From Holacanthus passer (Eukaryota > Chordata > Actinopteri > Pomacanthidae): DNA of 64,000 bases. The stretch is taken from NCBI GenBank assembly GCA_025331565.1, contig JAFREQ010000157.1, positions 1,054,001-1,118,000 on the forward strand, given 5' to 3'. Positions 38,905 through 50,600 of this stretch are shown piece by piece; the stretch's first letter is position 1; each line of letters begins with the position of its first letter. The notes below the pieces were generated by a model. That model did not search any database. It had not been told where the DNA came from and worked only from the letters and a program-made list of their open reading frames with translations. The translations under genes were made by a program, and so were the position numbers.

Positions 38905-40795
38905 CCACTCCCACCGAGCAGCTTCCCTGGTCAGACCTCTCAGGAGTGTGCCAAGTGTCCCATCTCAGCCACCATCCACTCACTTGACCCCCTAAAACCC
39001 AACCCCCCGCTAACCGGGGGGGAGGAGAAAGGGATGCGCTTGCAGACCTGGCGACGGGTTCAACCAATCACAGAGATCCACGCTGACTTAACCAACCACA
39101 TGAGATTTTGCTTTAAAAATAATAACAGAAACATTACAGTGACTATGAGAAACATGACAACTCTTGTACAGATGCGACAGCGCAGACCGGCAGCTCGCCT
39201 CTCTGCTCTGTCGAAGCCAAACCTCCCTGATTGTCAAAGGCTACTGGTAGCACTAAGAGAGCATCCTCTCTGTTTTTATGTTAATTTTATTGTCGATATT
39301 ATGATTCATTATGTCAAATGTTATTGTTTAGTTTATTTGTTGTTTTTAATAATCATTTAACATCAGATATTTCTTCTGTCTTAAACTGCCCCAGCCTAGG
39401 GCGTGCATTATTTTCATAATCGGTACTTCTTTGTTTTTTATTTTTACTTTAGGGTACATTAGCACAAGGGACATGTATTTTTAACACGTTCCTAGATACT
39501 AATACAGGAGGACCACTGTTCTCTGAGCTGCTGTCAGATTTCTTTTGTCACAAGATGTTATCGTTTTATTCATATTATGTGTCATAAACATTGTTTTTGG
39601 TCTTACTCAGTTCAATAGCTCAAAAAAAAAAAAAAATTTGCCTTTTCACTTGCCGTTTTCGATTAAAAAAAAATCAACTTTGAGAAAACTGATTTCAGAG
39701 CACACACTTGCTAAGGTTTGTCCTTCTGTAAACATGGTAGCTAGTTATAAAACAAAAAGTGAATTAGCTAACGAGACTAAATCAGAGGTGTACAGAAATG
39801 GAAAGCACATGATTTCTACGTTCTTTGTTCTGTTCTGTTTTTCATCAGAAGCCTATGGCATTGAGGCCTTCATACTCCACAGCGGAGAACTTACCTGGGG
39901 AAAACAAACTTTTATACCCAAAGGGTAGTTGTCAGAAAACAAACTCCCTGATCTCTGAATATTGTTGCTCTTCAAGTCCCTCCCATCTCCTCACTGCCCA
40001 TTAGCACGGTCGGTTCGCTGGAGTTGAACCACGCAAGACCGAAAGGAGCGGAAGTGGTTCATATGGGCTGAGGAGCAGAGCCATGAACGCTGGCACCTGT
40101 ACAGAATCAACCATTCCTACCAGAGGGAAAGAGACTCGGCCCTTTGGACTGAAACCTGATATTATTTTATACAGAAATAGAACTATAAATATATATATAT
40201 AATTATGATTGATTATATATATGTACAATTACACATAGATATATACACAGCTTCAAAGGTATATTGTTTAAAAGGATTCATTCTGCTGATCTACCAACCC
40301 TAGAGACTGCAGAGAGCCTGCTGTCCTAGAGTGTGTATTAATGGAAACACCGTTGTATCTACTGTACTACCATAGTATCTTCGACAGCTGGTCGTCCATC
40401 TGAATGAGGAAAAACAGCACAACCTCCCCCCACACCCCACCCCACCCATCAAAATGGACGACTCCTCACTCAGCGCGGGCCATCAATCGCACCACTCAAG
40501 CACACATCTTCTCCCACTCGAGCCGCAGGAGGGGAGCGTCAGATCAGAGAGGCCTAAACGTTGCGGTGGCGGAGGCGGCGGCGGCGGTGGGAGGGAGGGG
40601 GGACTTGAAAAACGCTGGCGAAAAACTAAAAATGTTCATTTTTACCTTGTGAATGCTTAGTGCTGTAGGGGTTCGATCTGTTGTACACACAGTCTGTTTT
40701 CTATTTGTTGATAAAGAACTGGAATTTAAAAAGAAACTGTTGATGAAAAAGAAAAAACATTGATGTTAATAAAGTTAAATAATTGGGTTTTTGTA
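38905..40795 (+). other. ptprf: ptprf 3' untranslated region
   Basis: About 1.9 kb after the stop codon without a supported reading frame. It contains A/T-rich stretches (poly-A near 39620, a run of TA repeats near 40185-40220) and a short GC-rich GGCGGCGG tract near 40570. The end is set about 20-25 nt after the AATAAA at 40768. Cleavage position is approximate. Confidence 0.7.
40768..40773 (+). terminator. ptprf: ptprf poly(A) signal
   Basis: AATAAA followed within 40 nt by a GT-rich stretch (gggtttttgt). It is the best-placed hexamer after the ptprf stop and before the next gene. Confidence 0.7.
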
Positions 40796-41233
40796 CAAAT
40801 CCTGGCTCGTGACGCTTCGTTTCTTCATCCTGCTGTTTACAAAATGTGAATAGTTCTTAATCAAAAAAAATGTTTTATAGTACAAGTTTGCTCTTTTGCC
40901 CTTCGGGACAGTTTGTCTGCTTTATCTCCCTCTGCCAGGAATGTTGTAGTTTTATTTCATTTCCATGTGTCCTTGATTTCAAGGCGTTTCTAAAGGCTTC
41001 TTGTTCCAACCGTGAAACTGAATGTACAGATGCTTGAGTGTGTGTGTGTGTGTGTGTGTTTAGAGGGGTGTAGCTAGGCACATTCTGAAGGACATCCACC
41101 ACCTCCTGTTTTTTTTGAAAGGCCCCCAAAACCAATTTTCTTAATCAGCTTCTTGTTGGAAGCGATGGGGTCCTTTTATTTGCCAAATATTTTTAATCAG
41201 AATTTCTGACTCAGGGTCCAAGACTGGCTTTTT

Positions 41234-41264
<31 letters not shown>

Positions 41265-42114
41265 GATACAGAGTGTGAGATGTATCACAGATGATTCTCT
41301 TTGACCTGCTTAAATGCACAGTGGTCAATGAGAGACAGAAAATTATGATGATGATCTTTCTGATTTTTCTGTCTGGTCATTCTCTACCTGATTACACTCT
41401 GTACAGACTGGGCACAGATTTAATCACCATAAAGAACACATTCTCTGGACAGTTGTAAGGTTGTTTGCGTATGTTGCCATGAAGATGCCACTGTCAGTTA
41501 AACCAGATCAAATCTCACCCACACTGATGAAGCAGATTTGTTTGGGGTTTTGAGTCTCGAACTCTTATCGTATAATGATTTTTGTTCATTTTGACTTTGC
41601 TGTTTATTTAGTCACAAATAGTTGATCTTACACAGAACTAAGTTTTTGGGTGTTTTGATTTTTTGGGCCCCTTTTTCACCCCTGTTTCTCATATCCATAT
41701 GAGTGTGTGTGCTCATAGTAAGACTTCATCATCTCTGGTCTCCTCCTTCTCACCCGAAGGCCACACAGTGTGTTAAACCACTGCCTGTTCATGTCACAGA
41801 ACAGTAACAGGGTGGGGGGAAATGTTTGGATGACTATTGTTGTGTAAAATCTCAGTGTATCCCGAGTGGATTATAATAACTCATAAATCACATTGATCAT
41901 AAATATGATAATCGCATGAAATCATATAACAACCAAACAATAATCCTGTGTATTTGTTTAAAGAAATCTGATTTTTTTAAAATGGAATCGGGACATGCCA
42001 GTCACGTCTGAGTTAGAAAGTCCCTCAAACTCCACGTTTGGTCAGATACCTATAGATTTGGACAAGAGTAGAATGGTCAAAAGGAGGAGGAGAATCCCAG
42101 GAGCCTCCAAACAG
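40796..42114. other. intergenic region between ptprf and the larp6-like gene
   Basis: About 1.3 kb. A (TG)n lies near 41038-41059 and a (GATA)n run at 41234-41264. There is no supported gene. The proximal promoter of the downstream gene lies at the right edge. Confidence 0.6.
41234..41264. repeat. (GATA)n microsatellite
   Basis: Nearly eight TAGA units, 31 bases, uninterrupted. Confidence 0.95.
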
Positions 42115-42120
42115 TATAAA
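42115..42120 (+). promoter_or_regulatory. TATA box candidate of the larp6-like gene
   Basis: TATAAA followed by a GC-rich stretch (ggcggg), with a pyrimidine-flanked tcattcagtct about 25-30 nt downstream that could act as an initiator. It sits on the same strand and about 0.9 kb upstream of the first coding exon. No transcript evidence is available. Confidence 0.45.
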
Positions 42121-42144
42121 GGCGGGTGTGTTGAGAGCCCTCAT

Positions 42145-42234
42145 TCAGTCTGATCCTGGGATCGACTCGAGTTTGTTGGTGTTGCTCTCTTGGAGAACAC
42201 AGTGAACTCAAGCGACCGACTTTGTTCATCTCCA
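42145..42234 (+). other. possible non-coding first exon of the larp6-like gene
   Basis: It runs from the presumed start site to a good donor (cca|gtgagc at 42235). An acceptor that could receive it is aaacag ending at 42993, just before the coding start at 43047. The structure is inferred from splice signals only. Confidence 0.3.
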
Positions 42235-43046
42235 GTGAGCTTCTTTGAGCATCTTTCTTTGACTCAGCTAGACCCGAAAAAGTTTATTAAGAGTTCGAGC
42301 AAGAGCCTAAATTAATTTGGCCCATTTTCAAGGCTTTGTGACACTATCTGTGGAAAAGCCTGCAAATGTCTGGCTTTGTATATTCATCCTTTGTATAATG
42401 ATTGTAACATATGGAATGAAACAAACAGGGTTCATATTCTCATGAAACTGATTTGTTGTTCTACTCGACATGTGGGAATGATTCACGCAGTAGCCGTAAC
42501 ATGCTGAATATTTCAAGACAAAAGCTCACAAACAGGATGTAAAGTTGGATTTGAAGGATAATTACTGCTGCTGGTTTATACTTGAGTGCAGCTATGTATT
42601 ATGTATTTGGGAGTCCAGCAATATTATAATTTTGATTGTGCACTTAGCTCTGAGCCATTTTACAGACATTCACACCTTTAATTATGTTGTTGCTCTTTTG
42701 TGCTATGATAATAGTACTGATACATTGCTGTTATTTCTTTTGTGCAGAGTGGGCCTTAATTTTTGAAGTGATGATGTTGTGCGGCCGTTTCTTTTCTTTT
42801 TTTTTGTTTTGAGTTATTACTGGTGGATGTGGTCAAGTCGTGTATTGTGGAATTTTGCTTGTAGCATTTTACAAAATGTTGTTTTTGATCCCACAGATCC
42901 AACTGACATGAATGTGATTGTATGAACTGTATCCAGGTGCATGTTTTCTCCAGTCAGTAGTATTAACTCTATCTTTATTTTACTATGAAACAGCCCAAAC
43001 AATAGCGCAGCTCAGCGACCTGTTATCACCATCACTGGGAGATACC

Positions 43047-44373
43047 ATGAATAATCCGACTGGGTATGAAAATTTGAAACCACATGGTTGACTAATCTAC
43101 ATTGCAGTATATCATGATGCTGAGTTATGTGTTCTTGTAGAGGTGATACACAGTCTGCACGAGATGAAGAAGACCGTGAAGGTGAGTTGCTCTGCATGAA
43201 GATTAAAGCCCAGTTGGAGGATTTGTTCTCCGACAGCCACCTGGCAGAGGACGGCTTCCTGCTGAAACATGTGCAGAAGAACAAGCAGGGCTACGTCAGC
43301 CTCAAGCTCCTCACTTGTTTGAAAAAGGTAACAAAAAGAGTAAGATTTGCTGTGCTTTCTGTGCGCATTCCTTCAGTTTGAATAAAAACAGTGCAGTACA
43401 ATGCAAACAAAGCTAAAGTCGCCACTGTTTGTCGCAGATAAAGGCCCTGACCACAAACTGGTACATGACTCTAGCAGCAGCAGCGTGCTCACAGGTTCTG
43501 GAGGTGAACGAGGAATGCACCAAAGTGAGGCGGATAGAGCCGCTTCCCAAATGGCTGCTTTCTTCCCCCACCAGCAAGCACCTTCTCGCCTGGAACATTC
43601 CTGCGGAGAAAACCGAAGAAGACGGAGGGCCCCGAGGCCTGGAACACTCTTCGCTCTCAGAGAGGATCCTCCGAAAGTTCAGCACTCACGGCACCATTAA
43701 CTCAGTGTGGATCCTGCATCCTGGCAAAGAGCTTCCCAAGGAGCTGCAGTGCTATGCCAAGCGTGAGAAAAAGCTTGGCCAGCAGTTGTGTGCTGTGGTG
43801 AAGTTTGATAATCTGGAGGCCGTTCGTCAGGCCTACAGTGTCCTGAAAGCAGAAGAGGAGAAGTCTAACGGCGAGGGCATGTGTGTGGCACCTTTGGGTT
43901 TCCAGCTGATGCACCACGTCACCGAGGACGAACCATCAGAGGAAAACGAAGAGGACCAACCTGGACAATCCCAGGAAAATCCAGTTGAAACCTCAGGGGA
44001 TTCAGTCCAGGAGGAACCCTCTTCACCAGTGACAGTTTCTGACCAGACTCCAGACACATCTCAGCCCCGGGAGTCCTCGGAGAACTGCATGCAAAGAACC
44101 TCTGAGCCGACCAGCTGCTACAGTCAGTCACTCTCTGGTTCGTATCAGAGGTACAGCACGATAATGTGCTGCGCTGGAGACTGTGCTAATTCTCAGAGCC
44201 CCTGGGTGCTCAGGCGCAAACTTGCAGCCGGTGCACTTAAGGCGGTTGGGCACCTGAACGTGCCCTGCTTGATGCAAAGAGTGCTGCGTCAGCCCTACGG
44301 CCCTGATGACACAAAGGGTTTTCATAGCAGAGGGAAGCCGCTGCAGAGAAAGAATCACCCGTGCATGTGCTGA
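43047..44373 (+). CDS. larp6: La-related protein 6 (LARP6)-like RNA-binding protein, three coding exons
   Basis: Exons 43047-43063, 43141-43327 and 43438-44373 encode 379 residues; human LARP6 is about 490. The start ATG at 43047 is chosen because its 17-nt exon ends at gtatga in the right phase for the ttgtag acceptor at 43140. Domains: La motif (about 24-68; FSDSHLAEDGFLLKHVQKNK), RRM (about 113-210; LLAWNIP, INSVWILHPGKELP, LCAVVKFDNLEAVRQAY), an acidic Ser/Glu-rich linker (about 232-290) and a C-terminal SUZ-C-like motif (SPWVLRRK, then VLRQPYGPDDTKGFH). LARP6 proteins bind structured mRNA such as collagen 5' stem-loops in the cytoplasm (family knowledge). Odd point: positions aligned with the paired tyrosines and a phenylalanine of the La-motif pocket are D33, L34 and L66. 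Teleosts have more than one larp6 gene; which one this is cannot be told here. Confidence 0.9.
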
Positions 44374-44434
44374 ATAACTGTGGCAGATTTGCAGAGCAAC
44401 AACACAGTACAAAAATTTAAAAGCTGATGACGCT

Positions 44435-44440
44435 AATAAA
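44435..44440 (+). terminator. poly(A) signal of the larp6-like gene
   Basis: AATAAA 62 nt after the stop codon, giving a very short 3'UTR; T-rich sequence follows immediately. Confidence 0.65.
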
Positions 44441-44460
44441 ATATTTTTTGCATTATATAA

Positions 44461-46849
44461 CAAAAGCTATTTAAGTTTTGTTATCTCTATTTCTGAGAGA
44501 TTGTTTATTCTGGGTTACATGCAGTTGTAAACCGCAGACAGATGGGGGCAGCATTTAGCTGTGATCACCACTGTGTTATTTTAAACACTGACTTCGTCCT
44601 ACTTGACAAGCTGTAGTCGTGTAGGAAGTAAATATGCTACATTGCATGTAAATAGACTACAACACATATTAGCTGGAGGTACAAATTGTTGCACAAACTG
44701 AGGTGTTTAGGTGCTGAACTAACAGTGTCTCACAATCCACACATGGCCTTCCTGAAACACCAGTGGCCTCAACACCCCTGGGGCCTCGGCTCCTCTGGTC
44801 ACAACTGCAAATTGCAATGTATATTTGTTCTTGGGGCAGGATGGATTTACCTTATTACCACTTTGTCTGAAGAAAGAGGTGTTTTCTTTCAACATGAAAA
44901 TCTCCAAAAAAAAAGGCTTCATTGTCTCGCTGCATCTTTTTCACAAATGCCTGTTTAGATTTTGGTTCTCTAAAAAGTAGTTTTCCACTCGCCGGGATGA
45001 CATTTGGCTGAAGGCTACTTGTCCAATCATCAAACCACAGCTTGTGCAAGACGAGCATAGTAGCAACATTTGTGCCTTATTTCCAGCCTTTCTAATGACA
45101 CCTCAACTGGAATGGTGTGTTTATAGTGTTACTGATTGAGGGCTTCCTTAAAGTCTTGGCCAAACCTAAACAAAATGTGTTTTTTCACTCATCCACGCCC
45201 AGTGGAAAAGATTCAATCTGATGTGTACAGGATCCTATCATATTCAAATTGGAAACACACTTTGTTGTTTTTTTTCCCCTTGTATACGCTGAATGTCAGA
45301 CTGTCTTCATGACTAATGTTGAGCGAGACTTCGCAGTGTGTATACAGATCAAGTGTTACTCTTATTGTCTCTGACTTGATTTAGCAATTAACAGCTGTTG
45401 GGTTTTTATTGCAGCAGAGGCCGAAAACTTTACACATCTGTGAACAATATGTATCGAGTAGAAATGTTCCTGCCTCATGTCAGGAAATGTTTTTGTGCAG
45501 ATGGTTCCTTTTCAAGGGTAGAAAAGCACGATATCCCCTGCTAACTGGGAGTCATTATGTATTTACATAGGCTCCTCAGGCCTATAATTGAGCTGTATGT
45601 CAAACAAGTTAGTTGTAATAATTCTCATGTTTTCTTAGTTTTTGGGGGATTTGGATGATTTTGCACCTGCTTACTGTCACTGAAATATTCTCAGCGTGAA
45701 GAAGAGCACAAAGTCTCGCTTGATTTGTGGCACAAGTCATCATCAGGTCAGCGCTAAAGTGTTGAAGCTGAAAAGGAGATTTTGTGTTGGCGTCACTTTG
45801 GACTTTACATGAAATCTCCACGTTAGGTCACTGAGACAGCGACCTTAGAATATCCATCAATACACATTTTTGGTATGAGACAAAGCTTGGGTAAAGATTC
45901 CTTTGGTTTTCCCCTTTTTCTCTCGGTCAACACTGAAGGAATTTTAAGTCCTAGAAAGTCAGCGCTCGGCCACATCTCCGCCTCACTAGTGGAACTTTGC
46001 AAACCGTGATTTGTGTATAATTTGGCCGGAGGATATGAGGGTGACTCACGGCGTTAGAATGAGATATTTGTTAGCAAATAATTTGTTTCCTGTTGTTACG
46101 CTGACTTTATTACTGTAGCACAGAGATAGCTGCTTTATTACAACATCCTTGGCTGCGGACACGACTCTGAAACCATCAATTCTGTTTAGATCAACATTGT
46201 ACCTGTAGATAAATTTGACTGGTTTGTGCTGTCAGACATCACCTGTTAGACTTTGTGTATCTCCCTCATCTCTCTCCCTCATGTGTCGCTTCACTCGTCT
46301 CGAAAGTGGTTGGCCTTTGTTTATACACGGCTGACCCCACACACCTGACGCATTTCCTCCACGGATGGGGTATTTATTTAGATTGCAGTCTGGAGTGACT
46401 GATACCTTCCAAAAACACAACCATCTGCTCCTCATTTGCTGCTCAAGGCTCAAGGGCTAAAATACTGGTTTGTATTGGAGGAGACGTGTACGTGAGATTC
46501 TTAACAACAACACTCCTGGTTTTATCTCCAGCCAACTGCAGATTGAATCATCAGGAAATACCTCTGCTGTGATAATTCTATTACACTGGGGTTAGTGTTG
46601 TCTTAGCGCCATTTAAACCAATTGTGCACTTTCTTAATTCCCCCTAAAAGATTGAAAAACACTTGCTTCTGCAGACCCCTCCGACTGCACTGATCTGCCC
46701 AATTGAAGCTATTACCAATCGCCCACTTAAGATGGTAGACTCTCTTGCGGCAGAAGGTAAATGTAAGCCCTTGCTCAGGCCAAAGCATCCTTTAGTGCTC
46801 CTGGAGCTAGAGCCAGGGAGATTATCATGTCAGGAGTAATCCGACTCGG
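44461..46849. other. intergenic region between larp6-like and nrtn
   Basis: 2.4 kb of mixed-composition sequence. No long frame with family resemblance, no clear repeat. It may include nrtn promoter sequence near its right end; I could not identify a TATA box. Confidence 0.5.
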
Positions 46850-47041
46850 CCCACAGGCACAACTATGGAGGAGGAGGAGCAACAGTTGAGGGGGGGAGGC
46901 AGGCAGAGGCATCAGAGAGGCACTCTGCTCCGCTTACGGTAACCACGCTGTCCCTCCTCACCATAACCCATCTTCTCAATCCACAGAGTTCCCCTCCTCG
47001 GAGCTGAAGAGCTGAAGAGAAGACCTGCTGCTGGGAAGAGG
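46850..47041 (+). other. nrtn: possible non-coding 5' exon 1 of nrtn
   Basis: GA/GC-rich stretch (ggaggaggaggagcaaca near 46867) ending at a strong donor, gaagag|g followed by gtaagg at 47042. The left edge is a guess. GDNF-family genes commonly have non-coding 5' exons, which is the reason for the call. Confidence 0.3.
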
Positions 47042-47188
47042 GTAAGGAGATGTGGATTATCTTTCGCTGTTGTGTGAAGATAAAATGGTCTGAAGTGGAA
47101 GGAGTTGCACAACAGATGGAATAAAAGTTAAGGCATCTGTAAGATCTGTTTATTACATGACACTGTACCTCTGTTTTGTTCTGCTCAG

Positions 47189-47625
47189 ATGCAGGTTTGT
47201 GCAAAAGGGGAACCTGAAATTCCGTATGGAGAAGCATGATGACTGAAGTTTTCTGAAGTGAGCCAGATGTCAAGTCAGGGACTTTTCTAAACACACAACT
47301 CTCCTCTTTTTGAATGGATCAACCTGAGTGCCATGAAGCGCAGGCTAACATTCAGAGGAATGTTGATCTTGATCTTTGCAACATACAAGAGTTCTACAGA
47401 AGTGCAAATATGATAAAAGAATAACAGAGCCTGGACCTGAATCAAGTCAGGACACCTCTCCTACTTGCATGCACAGGGAGTTGTGATGATTTTCAGAGGA
47501 ACAAGCAGGAGTCCTGCCCTCGCTCCTCGCCTGTGATGATGATGGACTTACCCAGCCAGCACTTGCCTGTGGAGGTCAGCTGAAGACGACGCCACGCAGC
47601 TAAGTCTGGATTAGCCGGCCGAACG
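47189..47625 (+). other. nrtn: possible non-coding 5' exon 2 of nrtn, with short upstream frames
   Basis: The acceptor is ttctgctcag (ending 47188) and the donor gtaagg (47626), giving a 437-nt exon. It carries short upstream open frames, for example ATG 47189 (16 codons) and ATG 47314 (36 codons, stop at 47422-47424). If transcribed, these would lie before the neurturin start. Assignment is by splice signals and position only. Confidence 0.3.
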
Positions 47626-50600
47626 GTAAGGACACCGCATCTTCTTTTGTTAGTTTAAGCCGGCAGCTTATGGGCAAGGCGTTAGGTGCCGCTGACAGGG
47701 ATGCCTCACCAAGTGCTTGAGTGGCAGAAAACACACGTTGGATTATCTGTATCAACAAGCGGCCCTCGCTGGAACCACATGTCAATAGTGCACAGCGGCC
47801 TGTCACGAAATATTTGCAGAGCGGTTACCACTGATTACAAGCAGCTTGCCACTATTTTGGAAAAGCAACGAGAAAATGAATTATTATCAGATTCTTGCAG
47901 AATTTGAAGAACCTCTCACCACACAGACAAGTTTGTCAGGGAGGAATATTTTCTTTTCCAGTCACTTATCCAAAGTGGTGGTTTGCTTCATTGTCATGCA
48001 TAAGTGCTCTCCAAATACGCTGCGGCTTTCCTTTCCAAAAGTTCTGCTTAAAAAAAAATTACGAAGAAGCGATTTCAGATAATTATTTTTCTCTGTTCGT
48101 CATTTTAGAGATTGTCGTTTTTTGCAGAGCTGCGCCTTTAATGTTTTGAGTAATTACGAAGAACTGGATAAAATTGGTAAAATTGTCATCTAAAATATGA
48201 TGGAGGTCCTCCGAGAGAACATTGATGATGCTCACTATGGGCATTTTGCTGCAGTGATGATCCCTTGTCACTAAGCCCATATCATACGTAGAGATTATAC
48301 TGTATCTAGCAGAGCCCCGAGAGGTTAAGCCTGAAGTCAATTGAGCCGTTCAACTTTCATAACCTGCCAAAGCTGTTCATAACTGGAGGAAACTGAAGGG
48401 GAAGCTCAACTCGTGCACCACTCCTCATCAATCTTGCTGAAATACACTTTGTGCATGCAAATAATTAACGTTAGTCATTTGCAGAGAGCACGGGCTTATA
48501 AAGATGTATAAGTCATATCTGAGATGTTTGTACTTGCTTGTGCTTGCTCGTGTGGGTCATACTTAATAGTGGTATTCAGCGTGTGCCAGATGGCCGTCAA
48601 CCTTTTGTAACAGCAACATCAACATGTTTAACATGGGTTTAGCGGCTATGCTGTTGTGTTAAAAGAGGATCTGGCATAGACAGATTAGCAGCCAGAATAG
48701 CAGCTCATGGACTCTTCTTTAGAAAGTAGCCGAGACAACATAAATCTTGCTCCCAGCTTGCACAAAAATGACGAGGCAAGGTGGTGTTTTCCTGTCAAGC
48801 CTCTTGTAACATCTTTCTTAGAAAGCCTATTGGAATGCATGTCAGAACTATAGCTTGACTCTTCCTGCAATAGAAGGGGACAGACGAATTGGGACAGGTG
48901 TCAAATGTGCATCTATAAGTGCATCTTCCCCTCACACCTCATTAGCGCCACCCTGACAGCATCAGGTTTGAGTAGTGAGATTTCATTCTGCCCTGTTAGG
49001 TCACTGGATTAATCTGCATAAATCTGTGGGAGGTGATAGTAGGGCTTCCAAAATAAAAAATCTTTTTCACCGCATCACCTACAACCAGTAGATGAATACG
49101 ATGCAGGAATCATGTTTGGTGTTTATAGAATTTGTGTAAAAATTATCACTATTTTTCTGGCATTACCCGCAGATGTTTTTCCCCTCTTTTCTCCTCAATA
49201 ATGAATGGCAGCTTTCCCACTAACAAGGAACAGGCTTGTTTTAATTATCCTATGGTTACTGAGTGACAGAACGCGAGCCAACCGGAGTGGTTGCCCAGCG
49301 AAATTACAGCACAGTCTAACCTAAGCCTTTTTCAGTTGCATTAGAACCAAGGCTGGATTTAGAACAGCCAATCCTGGCTCAGAACATCCACTTTATTTTA
49401 CAGCCTTTTGGCCCACCGTGGTGCCAACGCAACAGATCCAACAAAACCGAGCTCGTCACTTTTCTTCTTCATTATTCTGACCGGGACAGGTTTTAGATGA
49501 AGATGAAGATGAAGATGAAGAGGCGCCTGCTGGTGCTCTCTCGGCCGGCCCTGCATGCAGGAGTTAGAGGTGTCTGATGGATTAACGCAGACGCACACAC
49601 GCACACACACATACAGCGAGGCCCGAGCTCTGCCACCAACTCTGCAGCCAGGTGTTAACCCACGTGACTGCAGATAAAGCCGGCAGGCATTAGTGCTAAT
49701 CCCGCCCTGATCTTTGGAATATGTCCCTATTACCTCCCCAAGCACTCTCTAGCTGTCCCCAGGCCTCCTGATGCTCACTTAAGAGGGAAAAGACAAGACA
49801 ATGCCTCTCTGGGACTCCCTAAAGCATGTTGTTTTCTTGCAACAACACAGTAGGTGCCTTTCCCGCTGTCTGTTACGCTCCTCTCTTATCTTTTCAGTGC
49901 AGGTATTTATGGGGTGTGTTCAGTAGCACCGAGACAGCCGGTCACAGGGGTGGAGCCGAGCTGGAACACACAGCGTGGTATTAACGTTCTGTGGGTAGAG
50001 GCCTCAGGTCGTGCAGTGGCAAATACATAATAGTTAGACCTGCGGACATTTCTAGATATCAAGAAGCAGCAGTGTTATGTAAGCTGGATTATCTAGTGTT
50101 ATGTGATGGTGTTGCTGGGAGTGTGTGTGCGCCCTGGAAGTGAAGTGGGTGTCTGGACGACAATGGAAGGTTAGACTCTGTCTCCGTTTCTACCCGAGCC
50201 GGTGACTCGATGTGATTTGGGAAAAGTGAAACCACGCAATTGCTGCATGTGTGTGTTTATGGTATGTGAGTCACAGCGAGGGAGTGTGAGTGAGACAGAA
50301 CAGGCTGTATTTAGGGAATGTATAAGAACAAATTCGACAGAGTGGTGAGACATAAAAGTTGCTATCTGCTTTTTTCCAGCACAAAGAAGCTCTTCATTCA
50401 TTCCTTTCTGTGATCTTCTGTCGCTGTAATCATGTCACACTGGTCAAGATCCAAGCGAGCTGACAATAAGGCACCCCCTGTCTGCCGGCTTCATTCAGAA
50501 GTGTTAACCACAGACGCCCCTTATCCCCATTTTGACAGATCACTACTTCATCGTCCACGGGCTGTGGCATTCTGTTGAGTGTCTCCTTCTGGCATGGGAG

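Noticed and set aside
43127..43129. ATG as the larp6-like start codon
   Set aside because: It is followed in frame by the La-motif exon but lies upstream of the ttgtag acceptor, so it is probably intronic; the phase-matched ATG at 43047 is preferred.
46863..47294. 143-codon minus-strand open frame opposite the nrtn leader
   Set aside because: No homology recognised; it lies antisense to GA-rich leader sequence and has Pro/Ser low complexity at its end.
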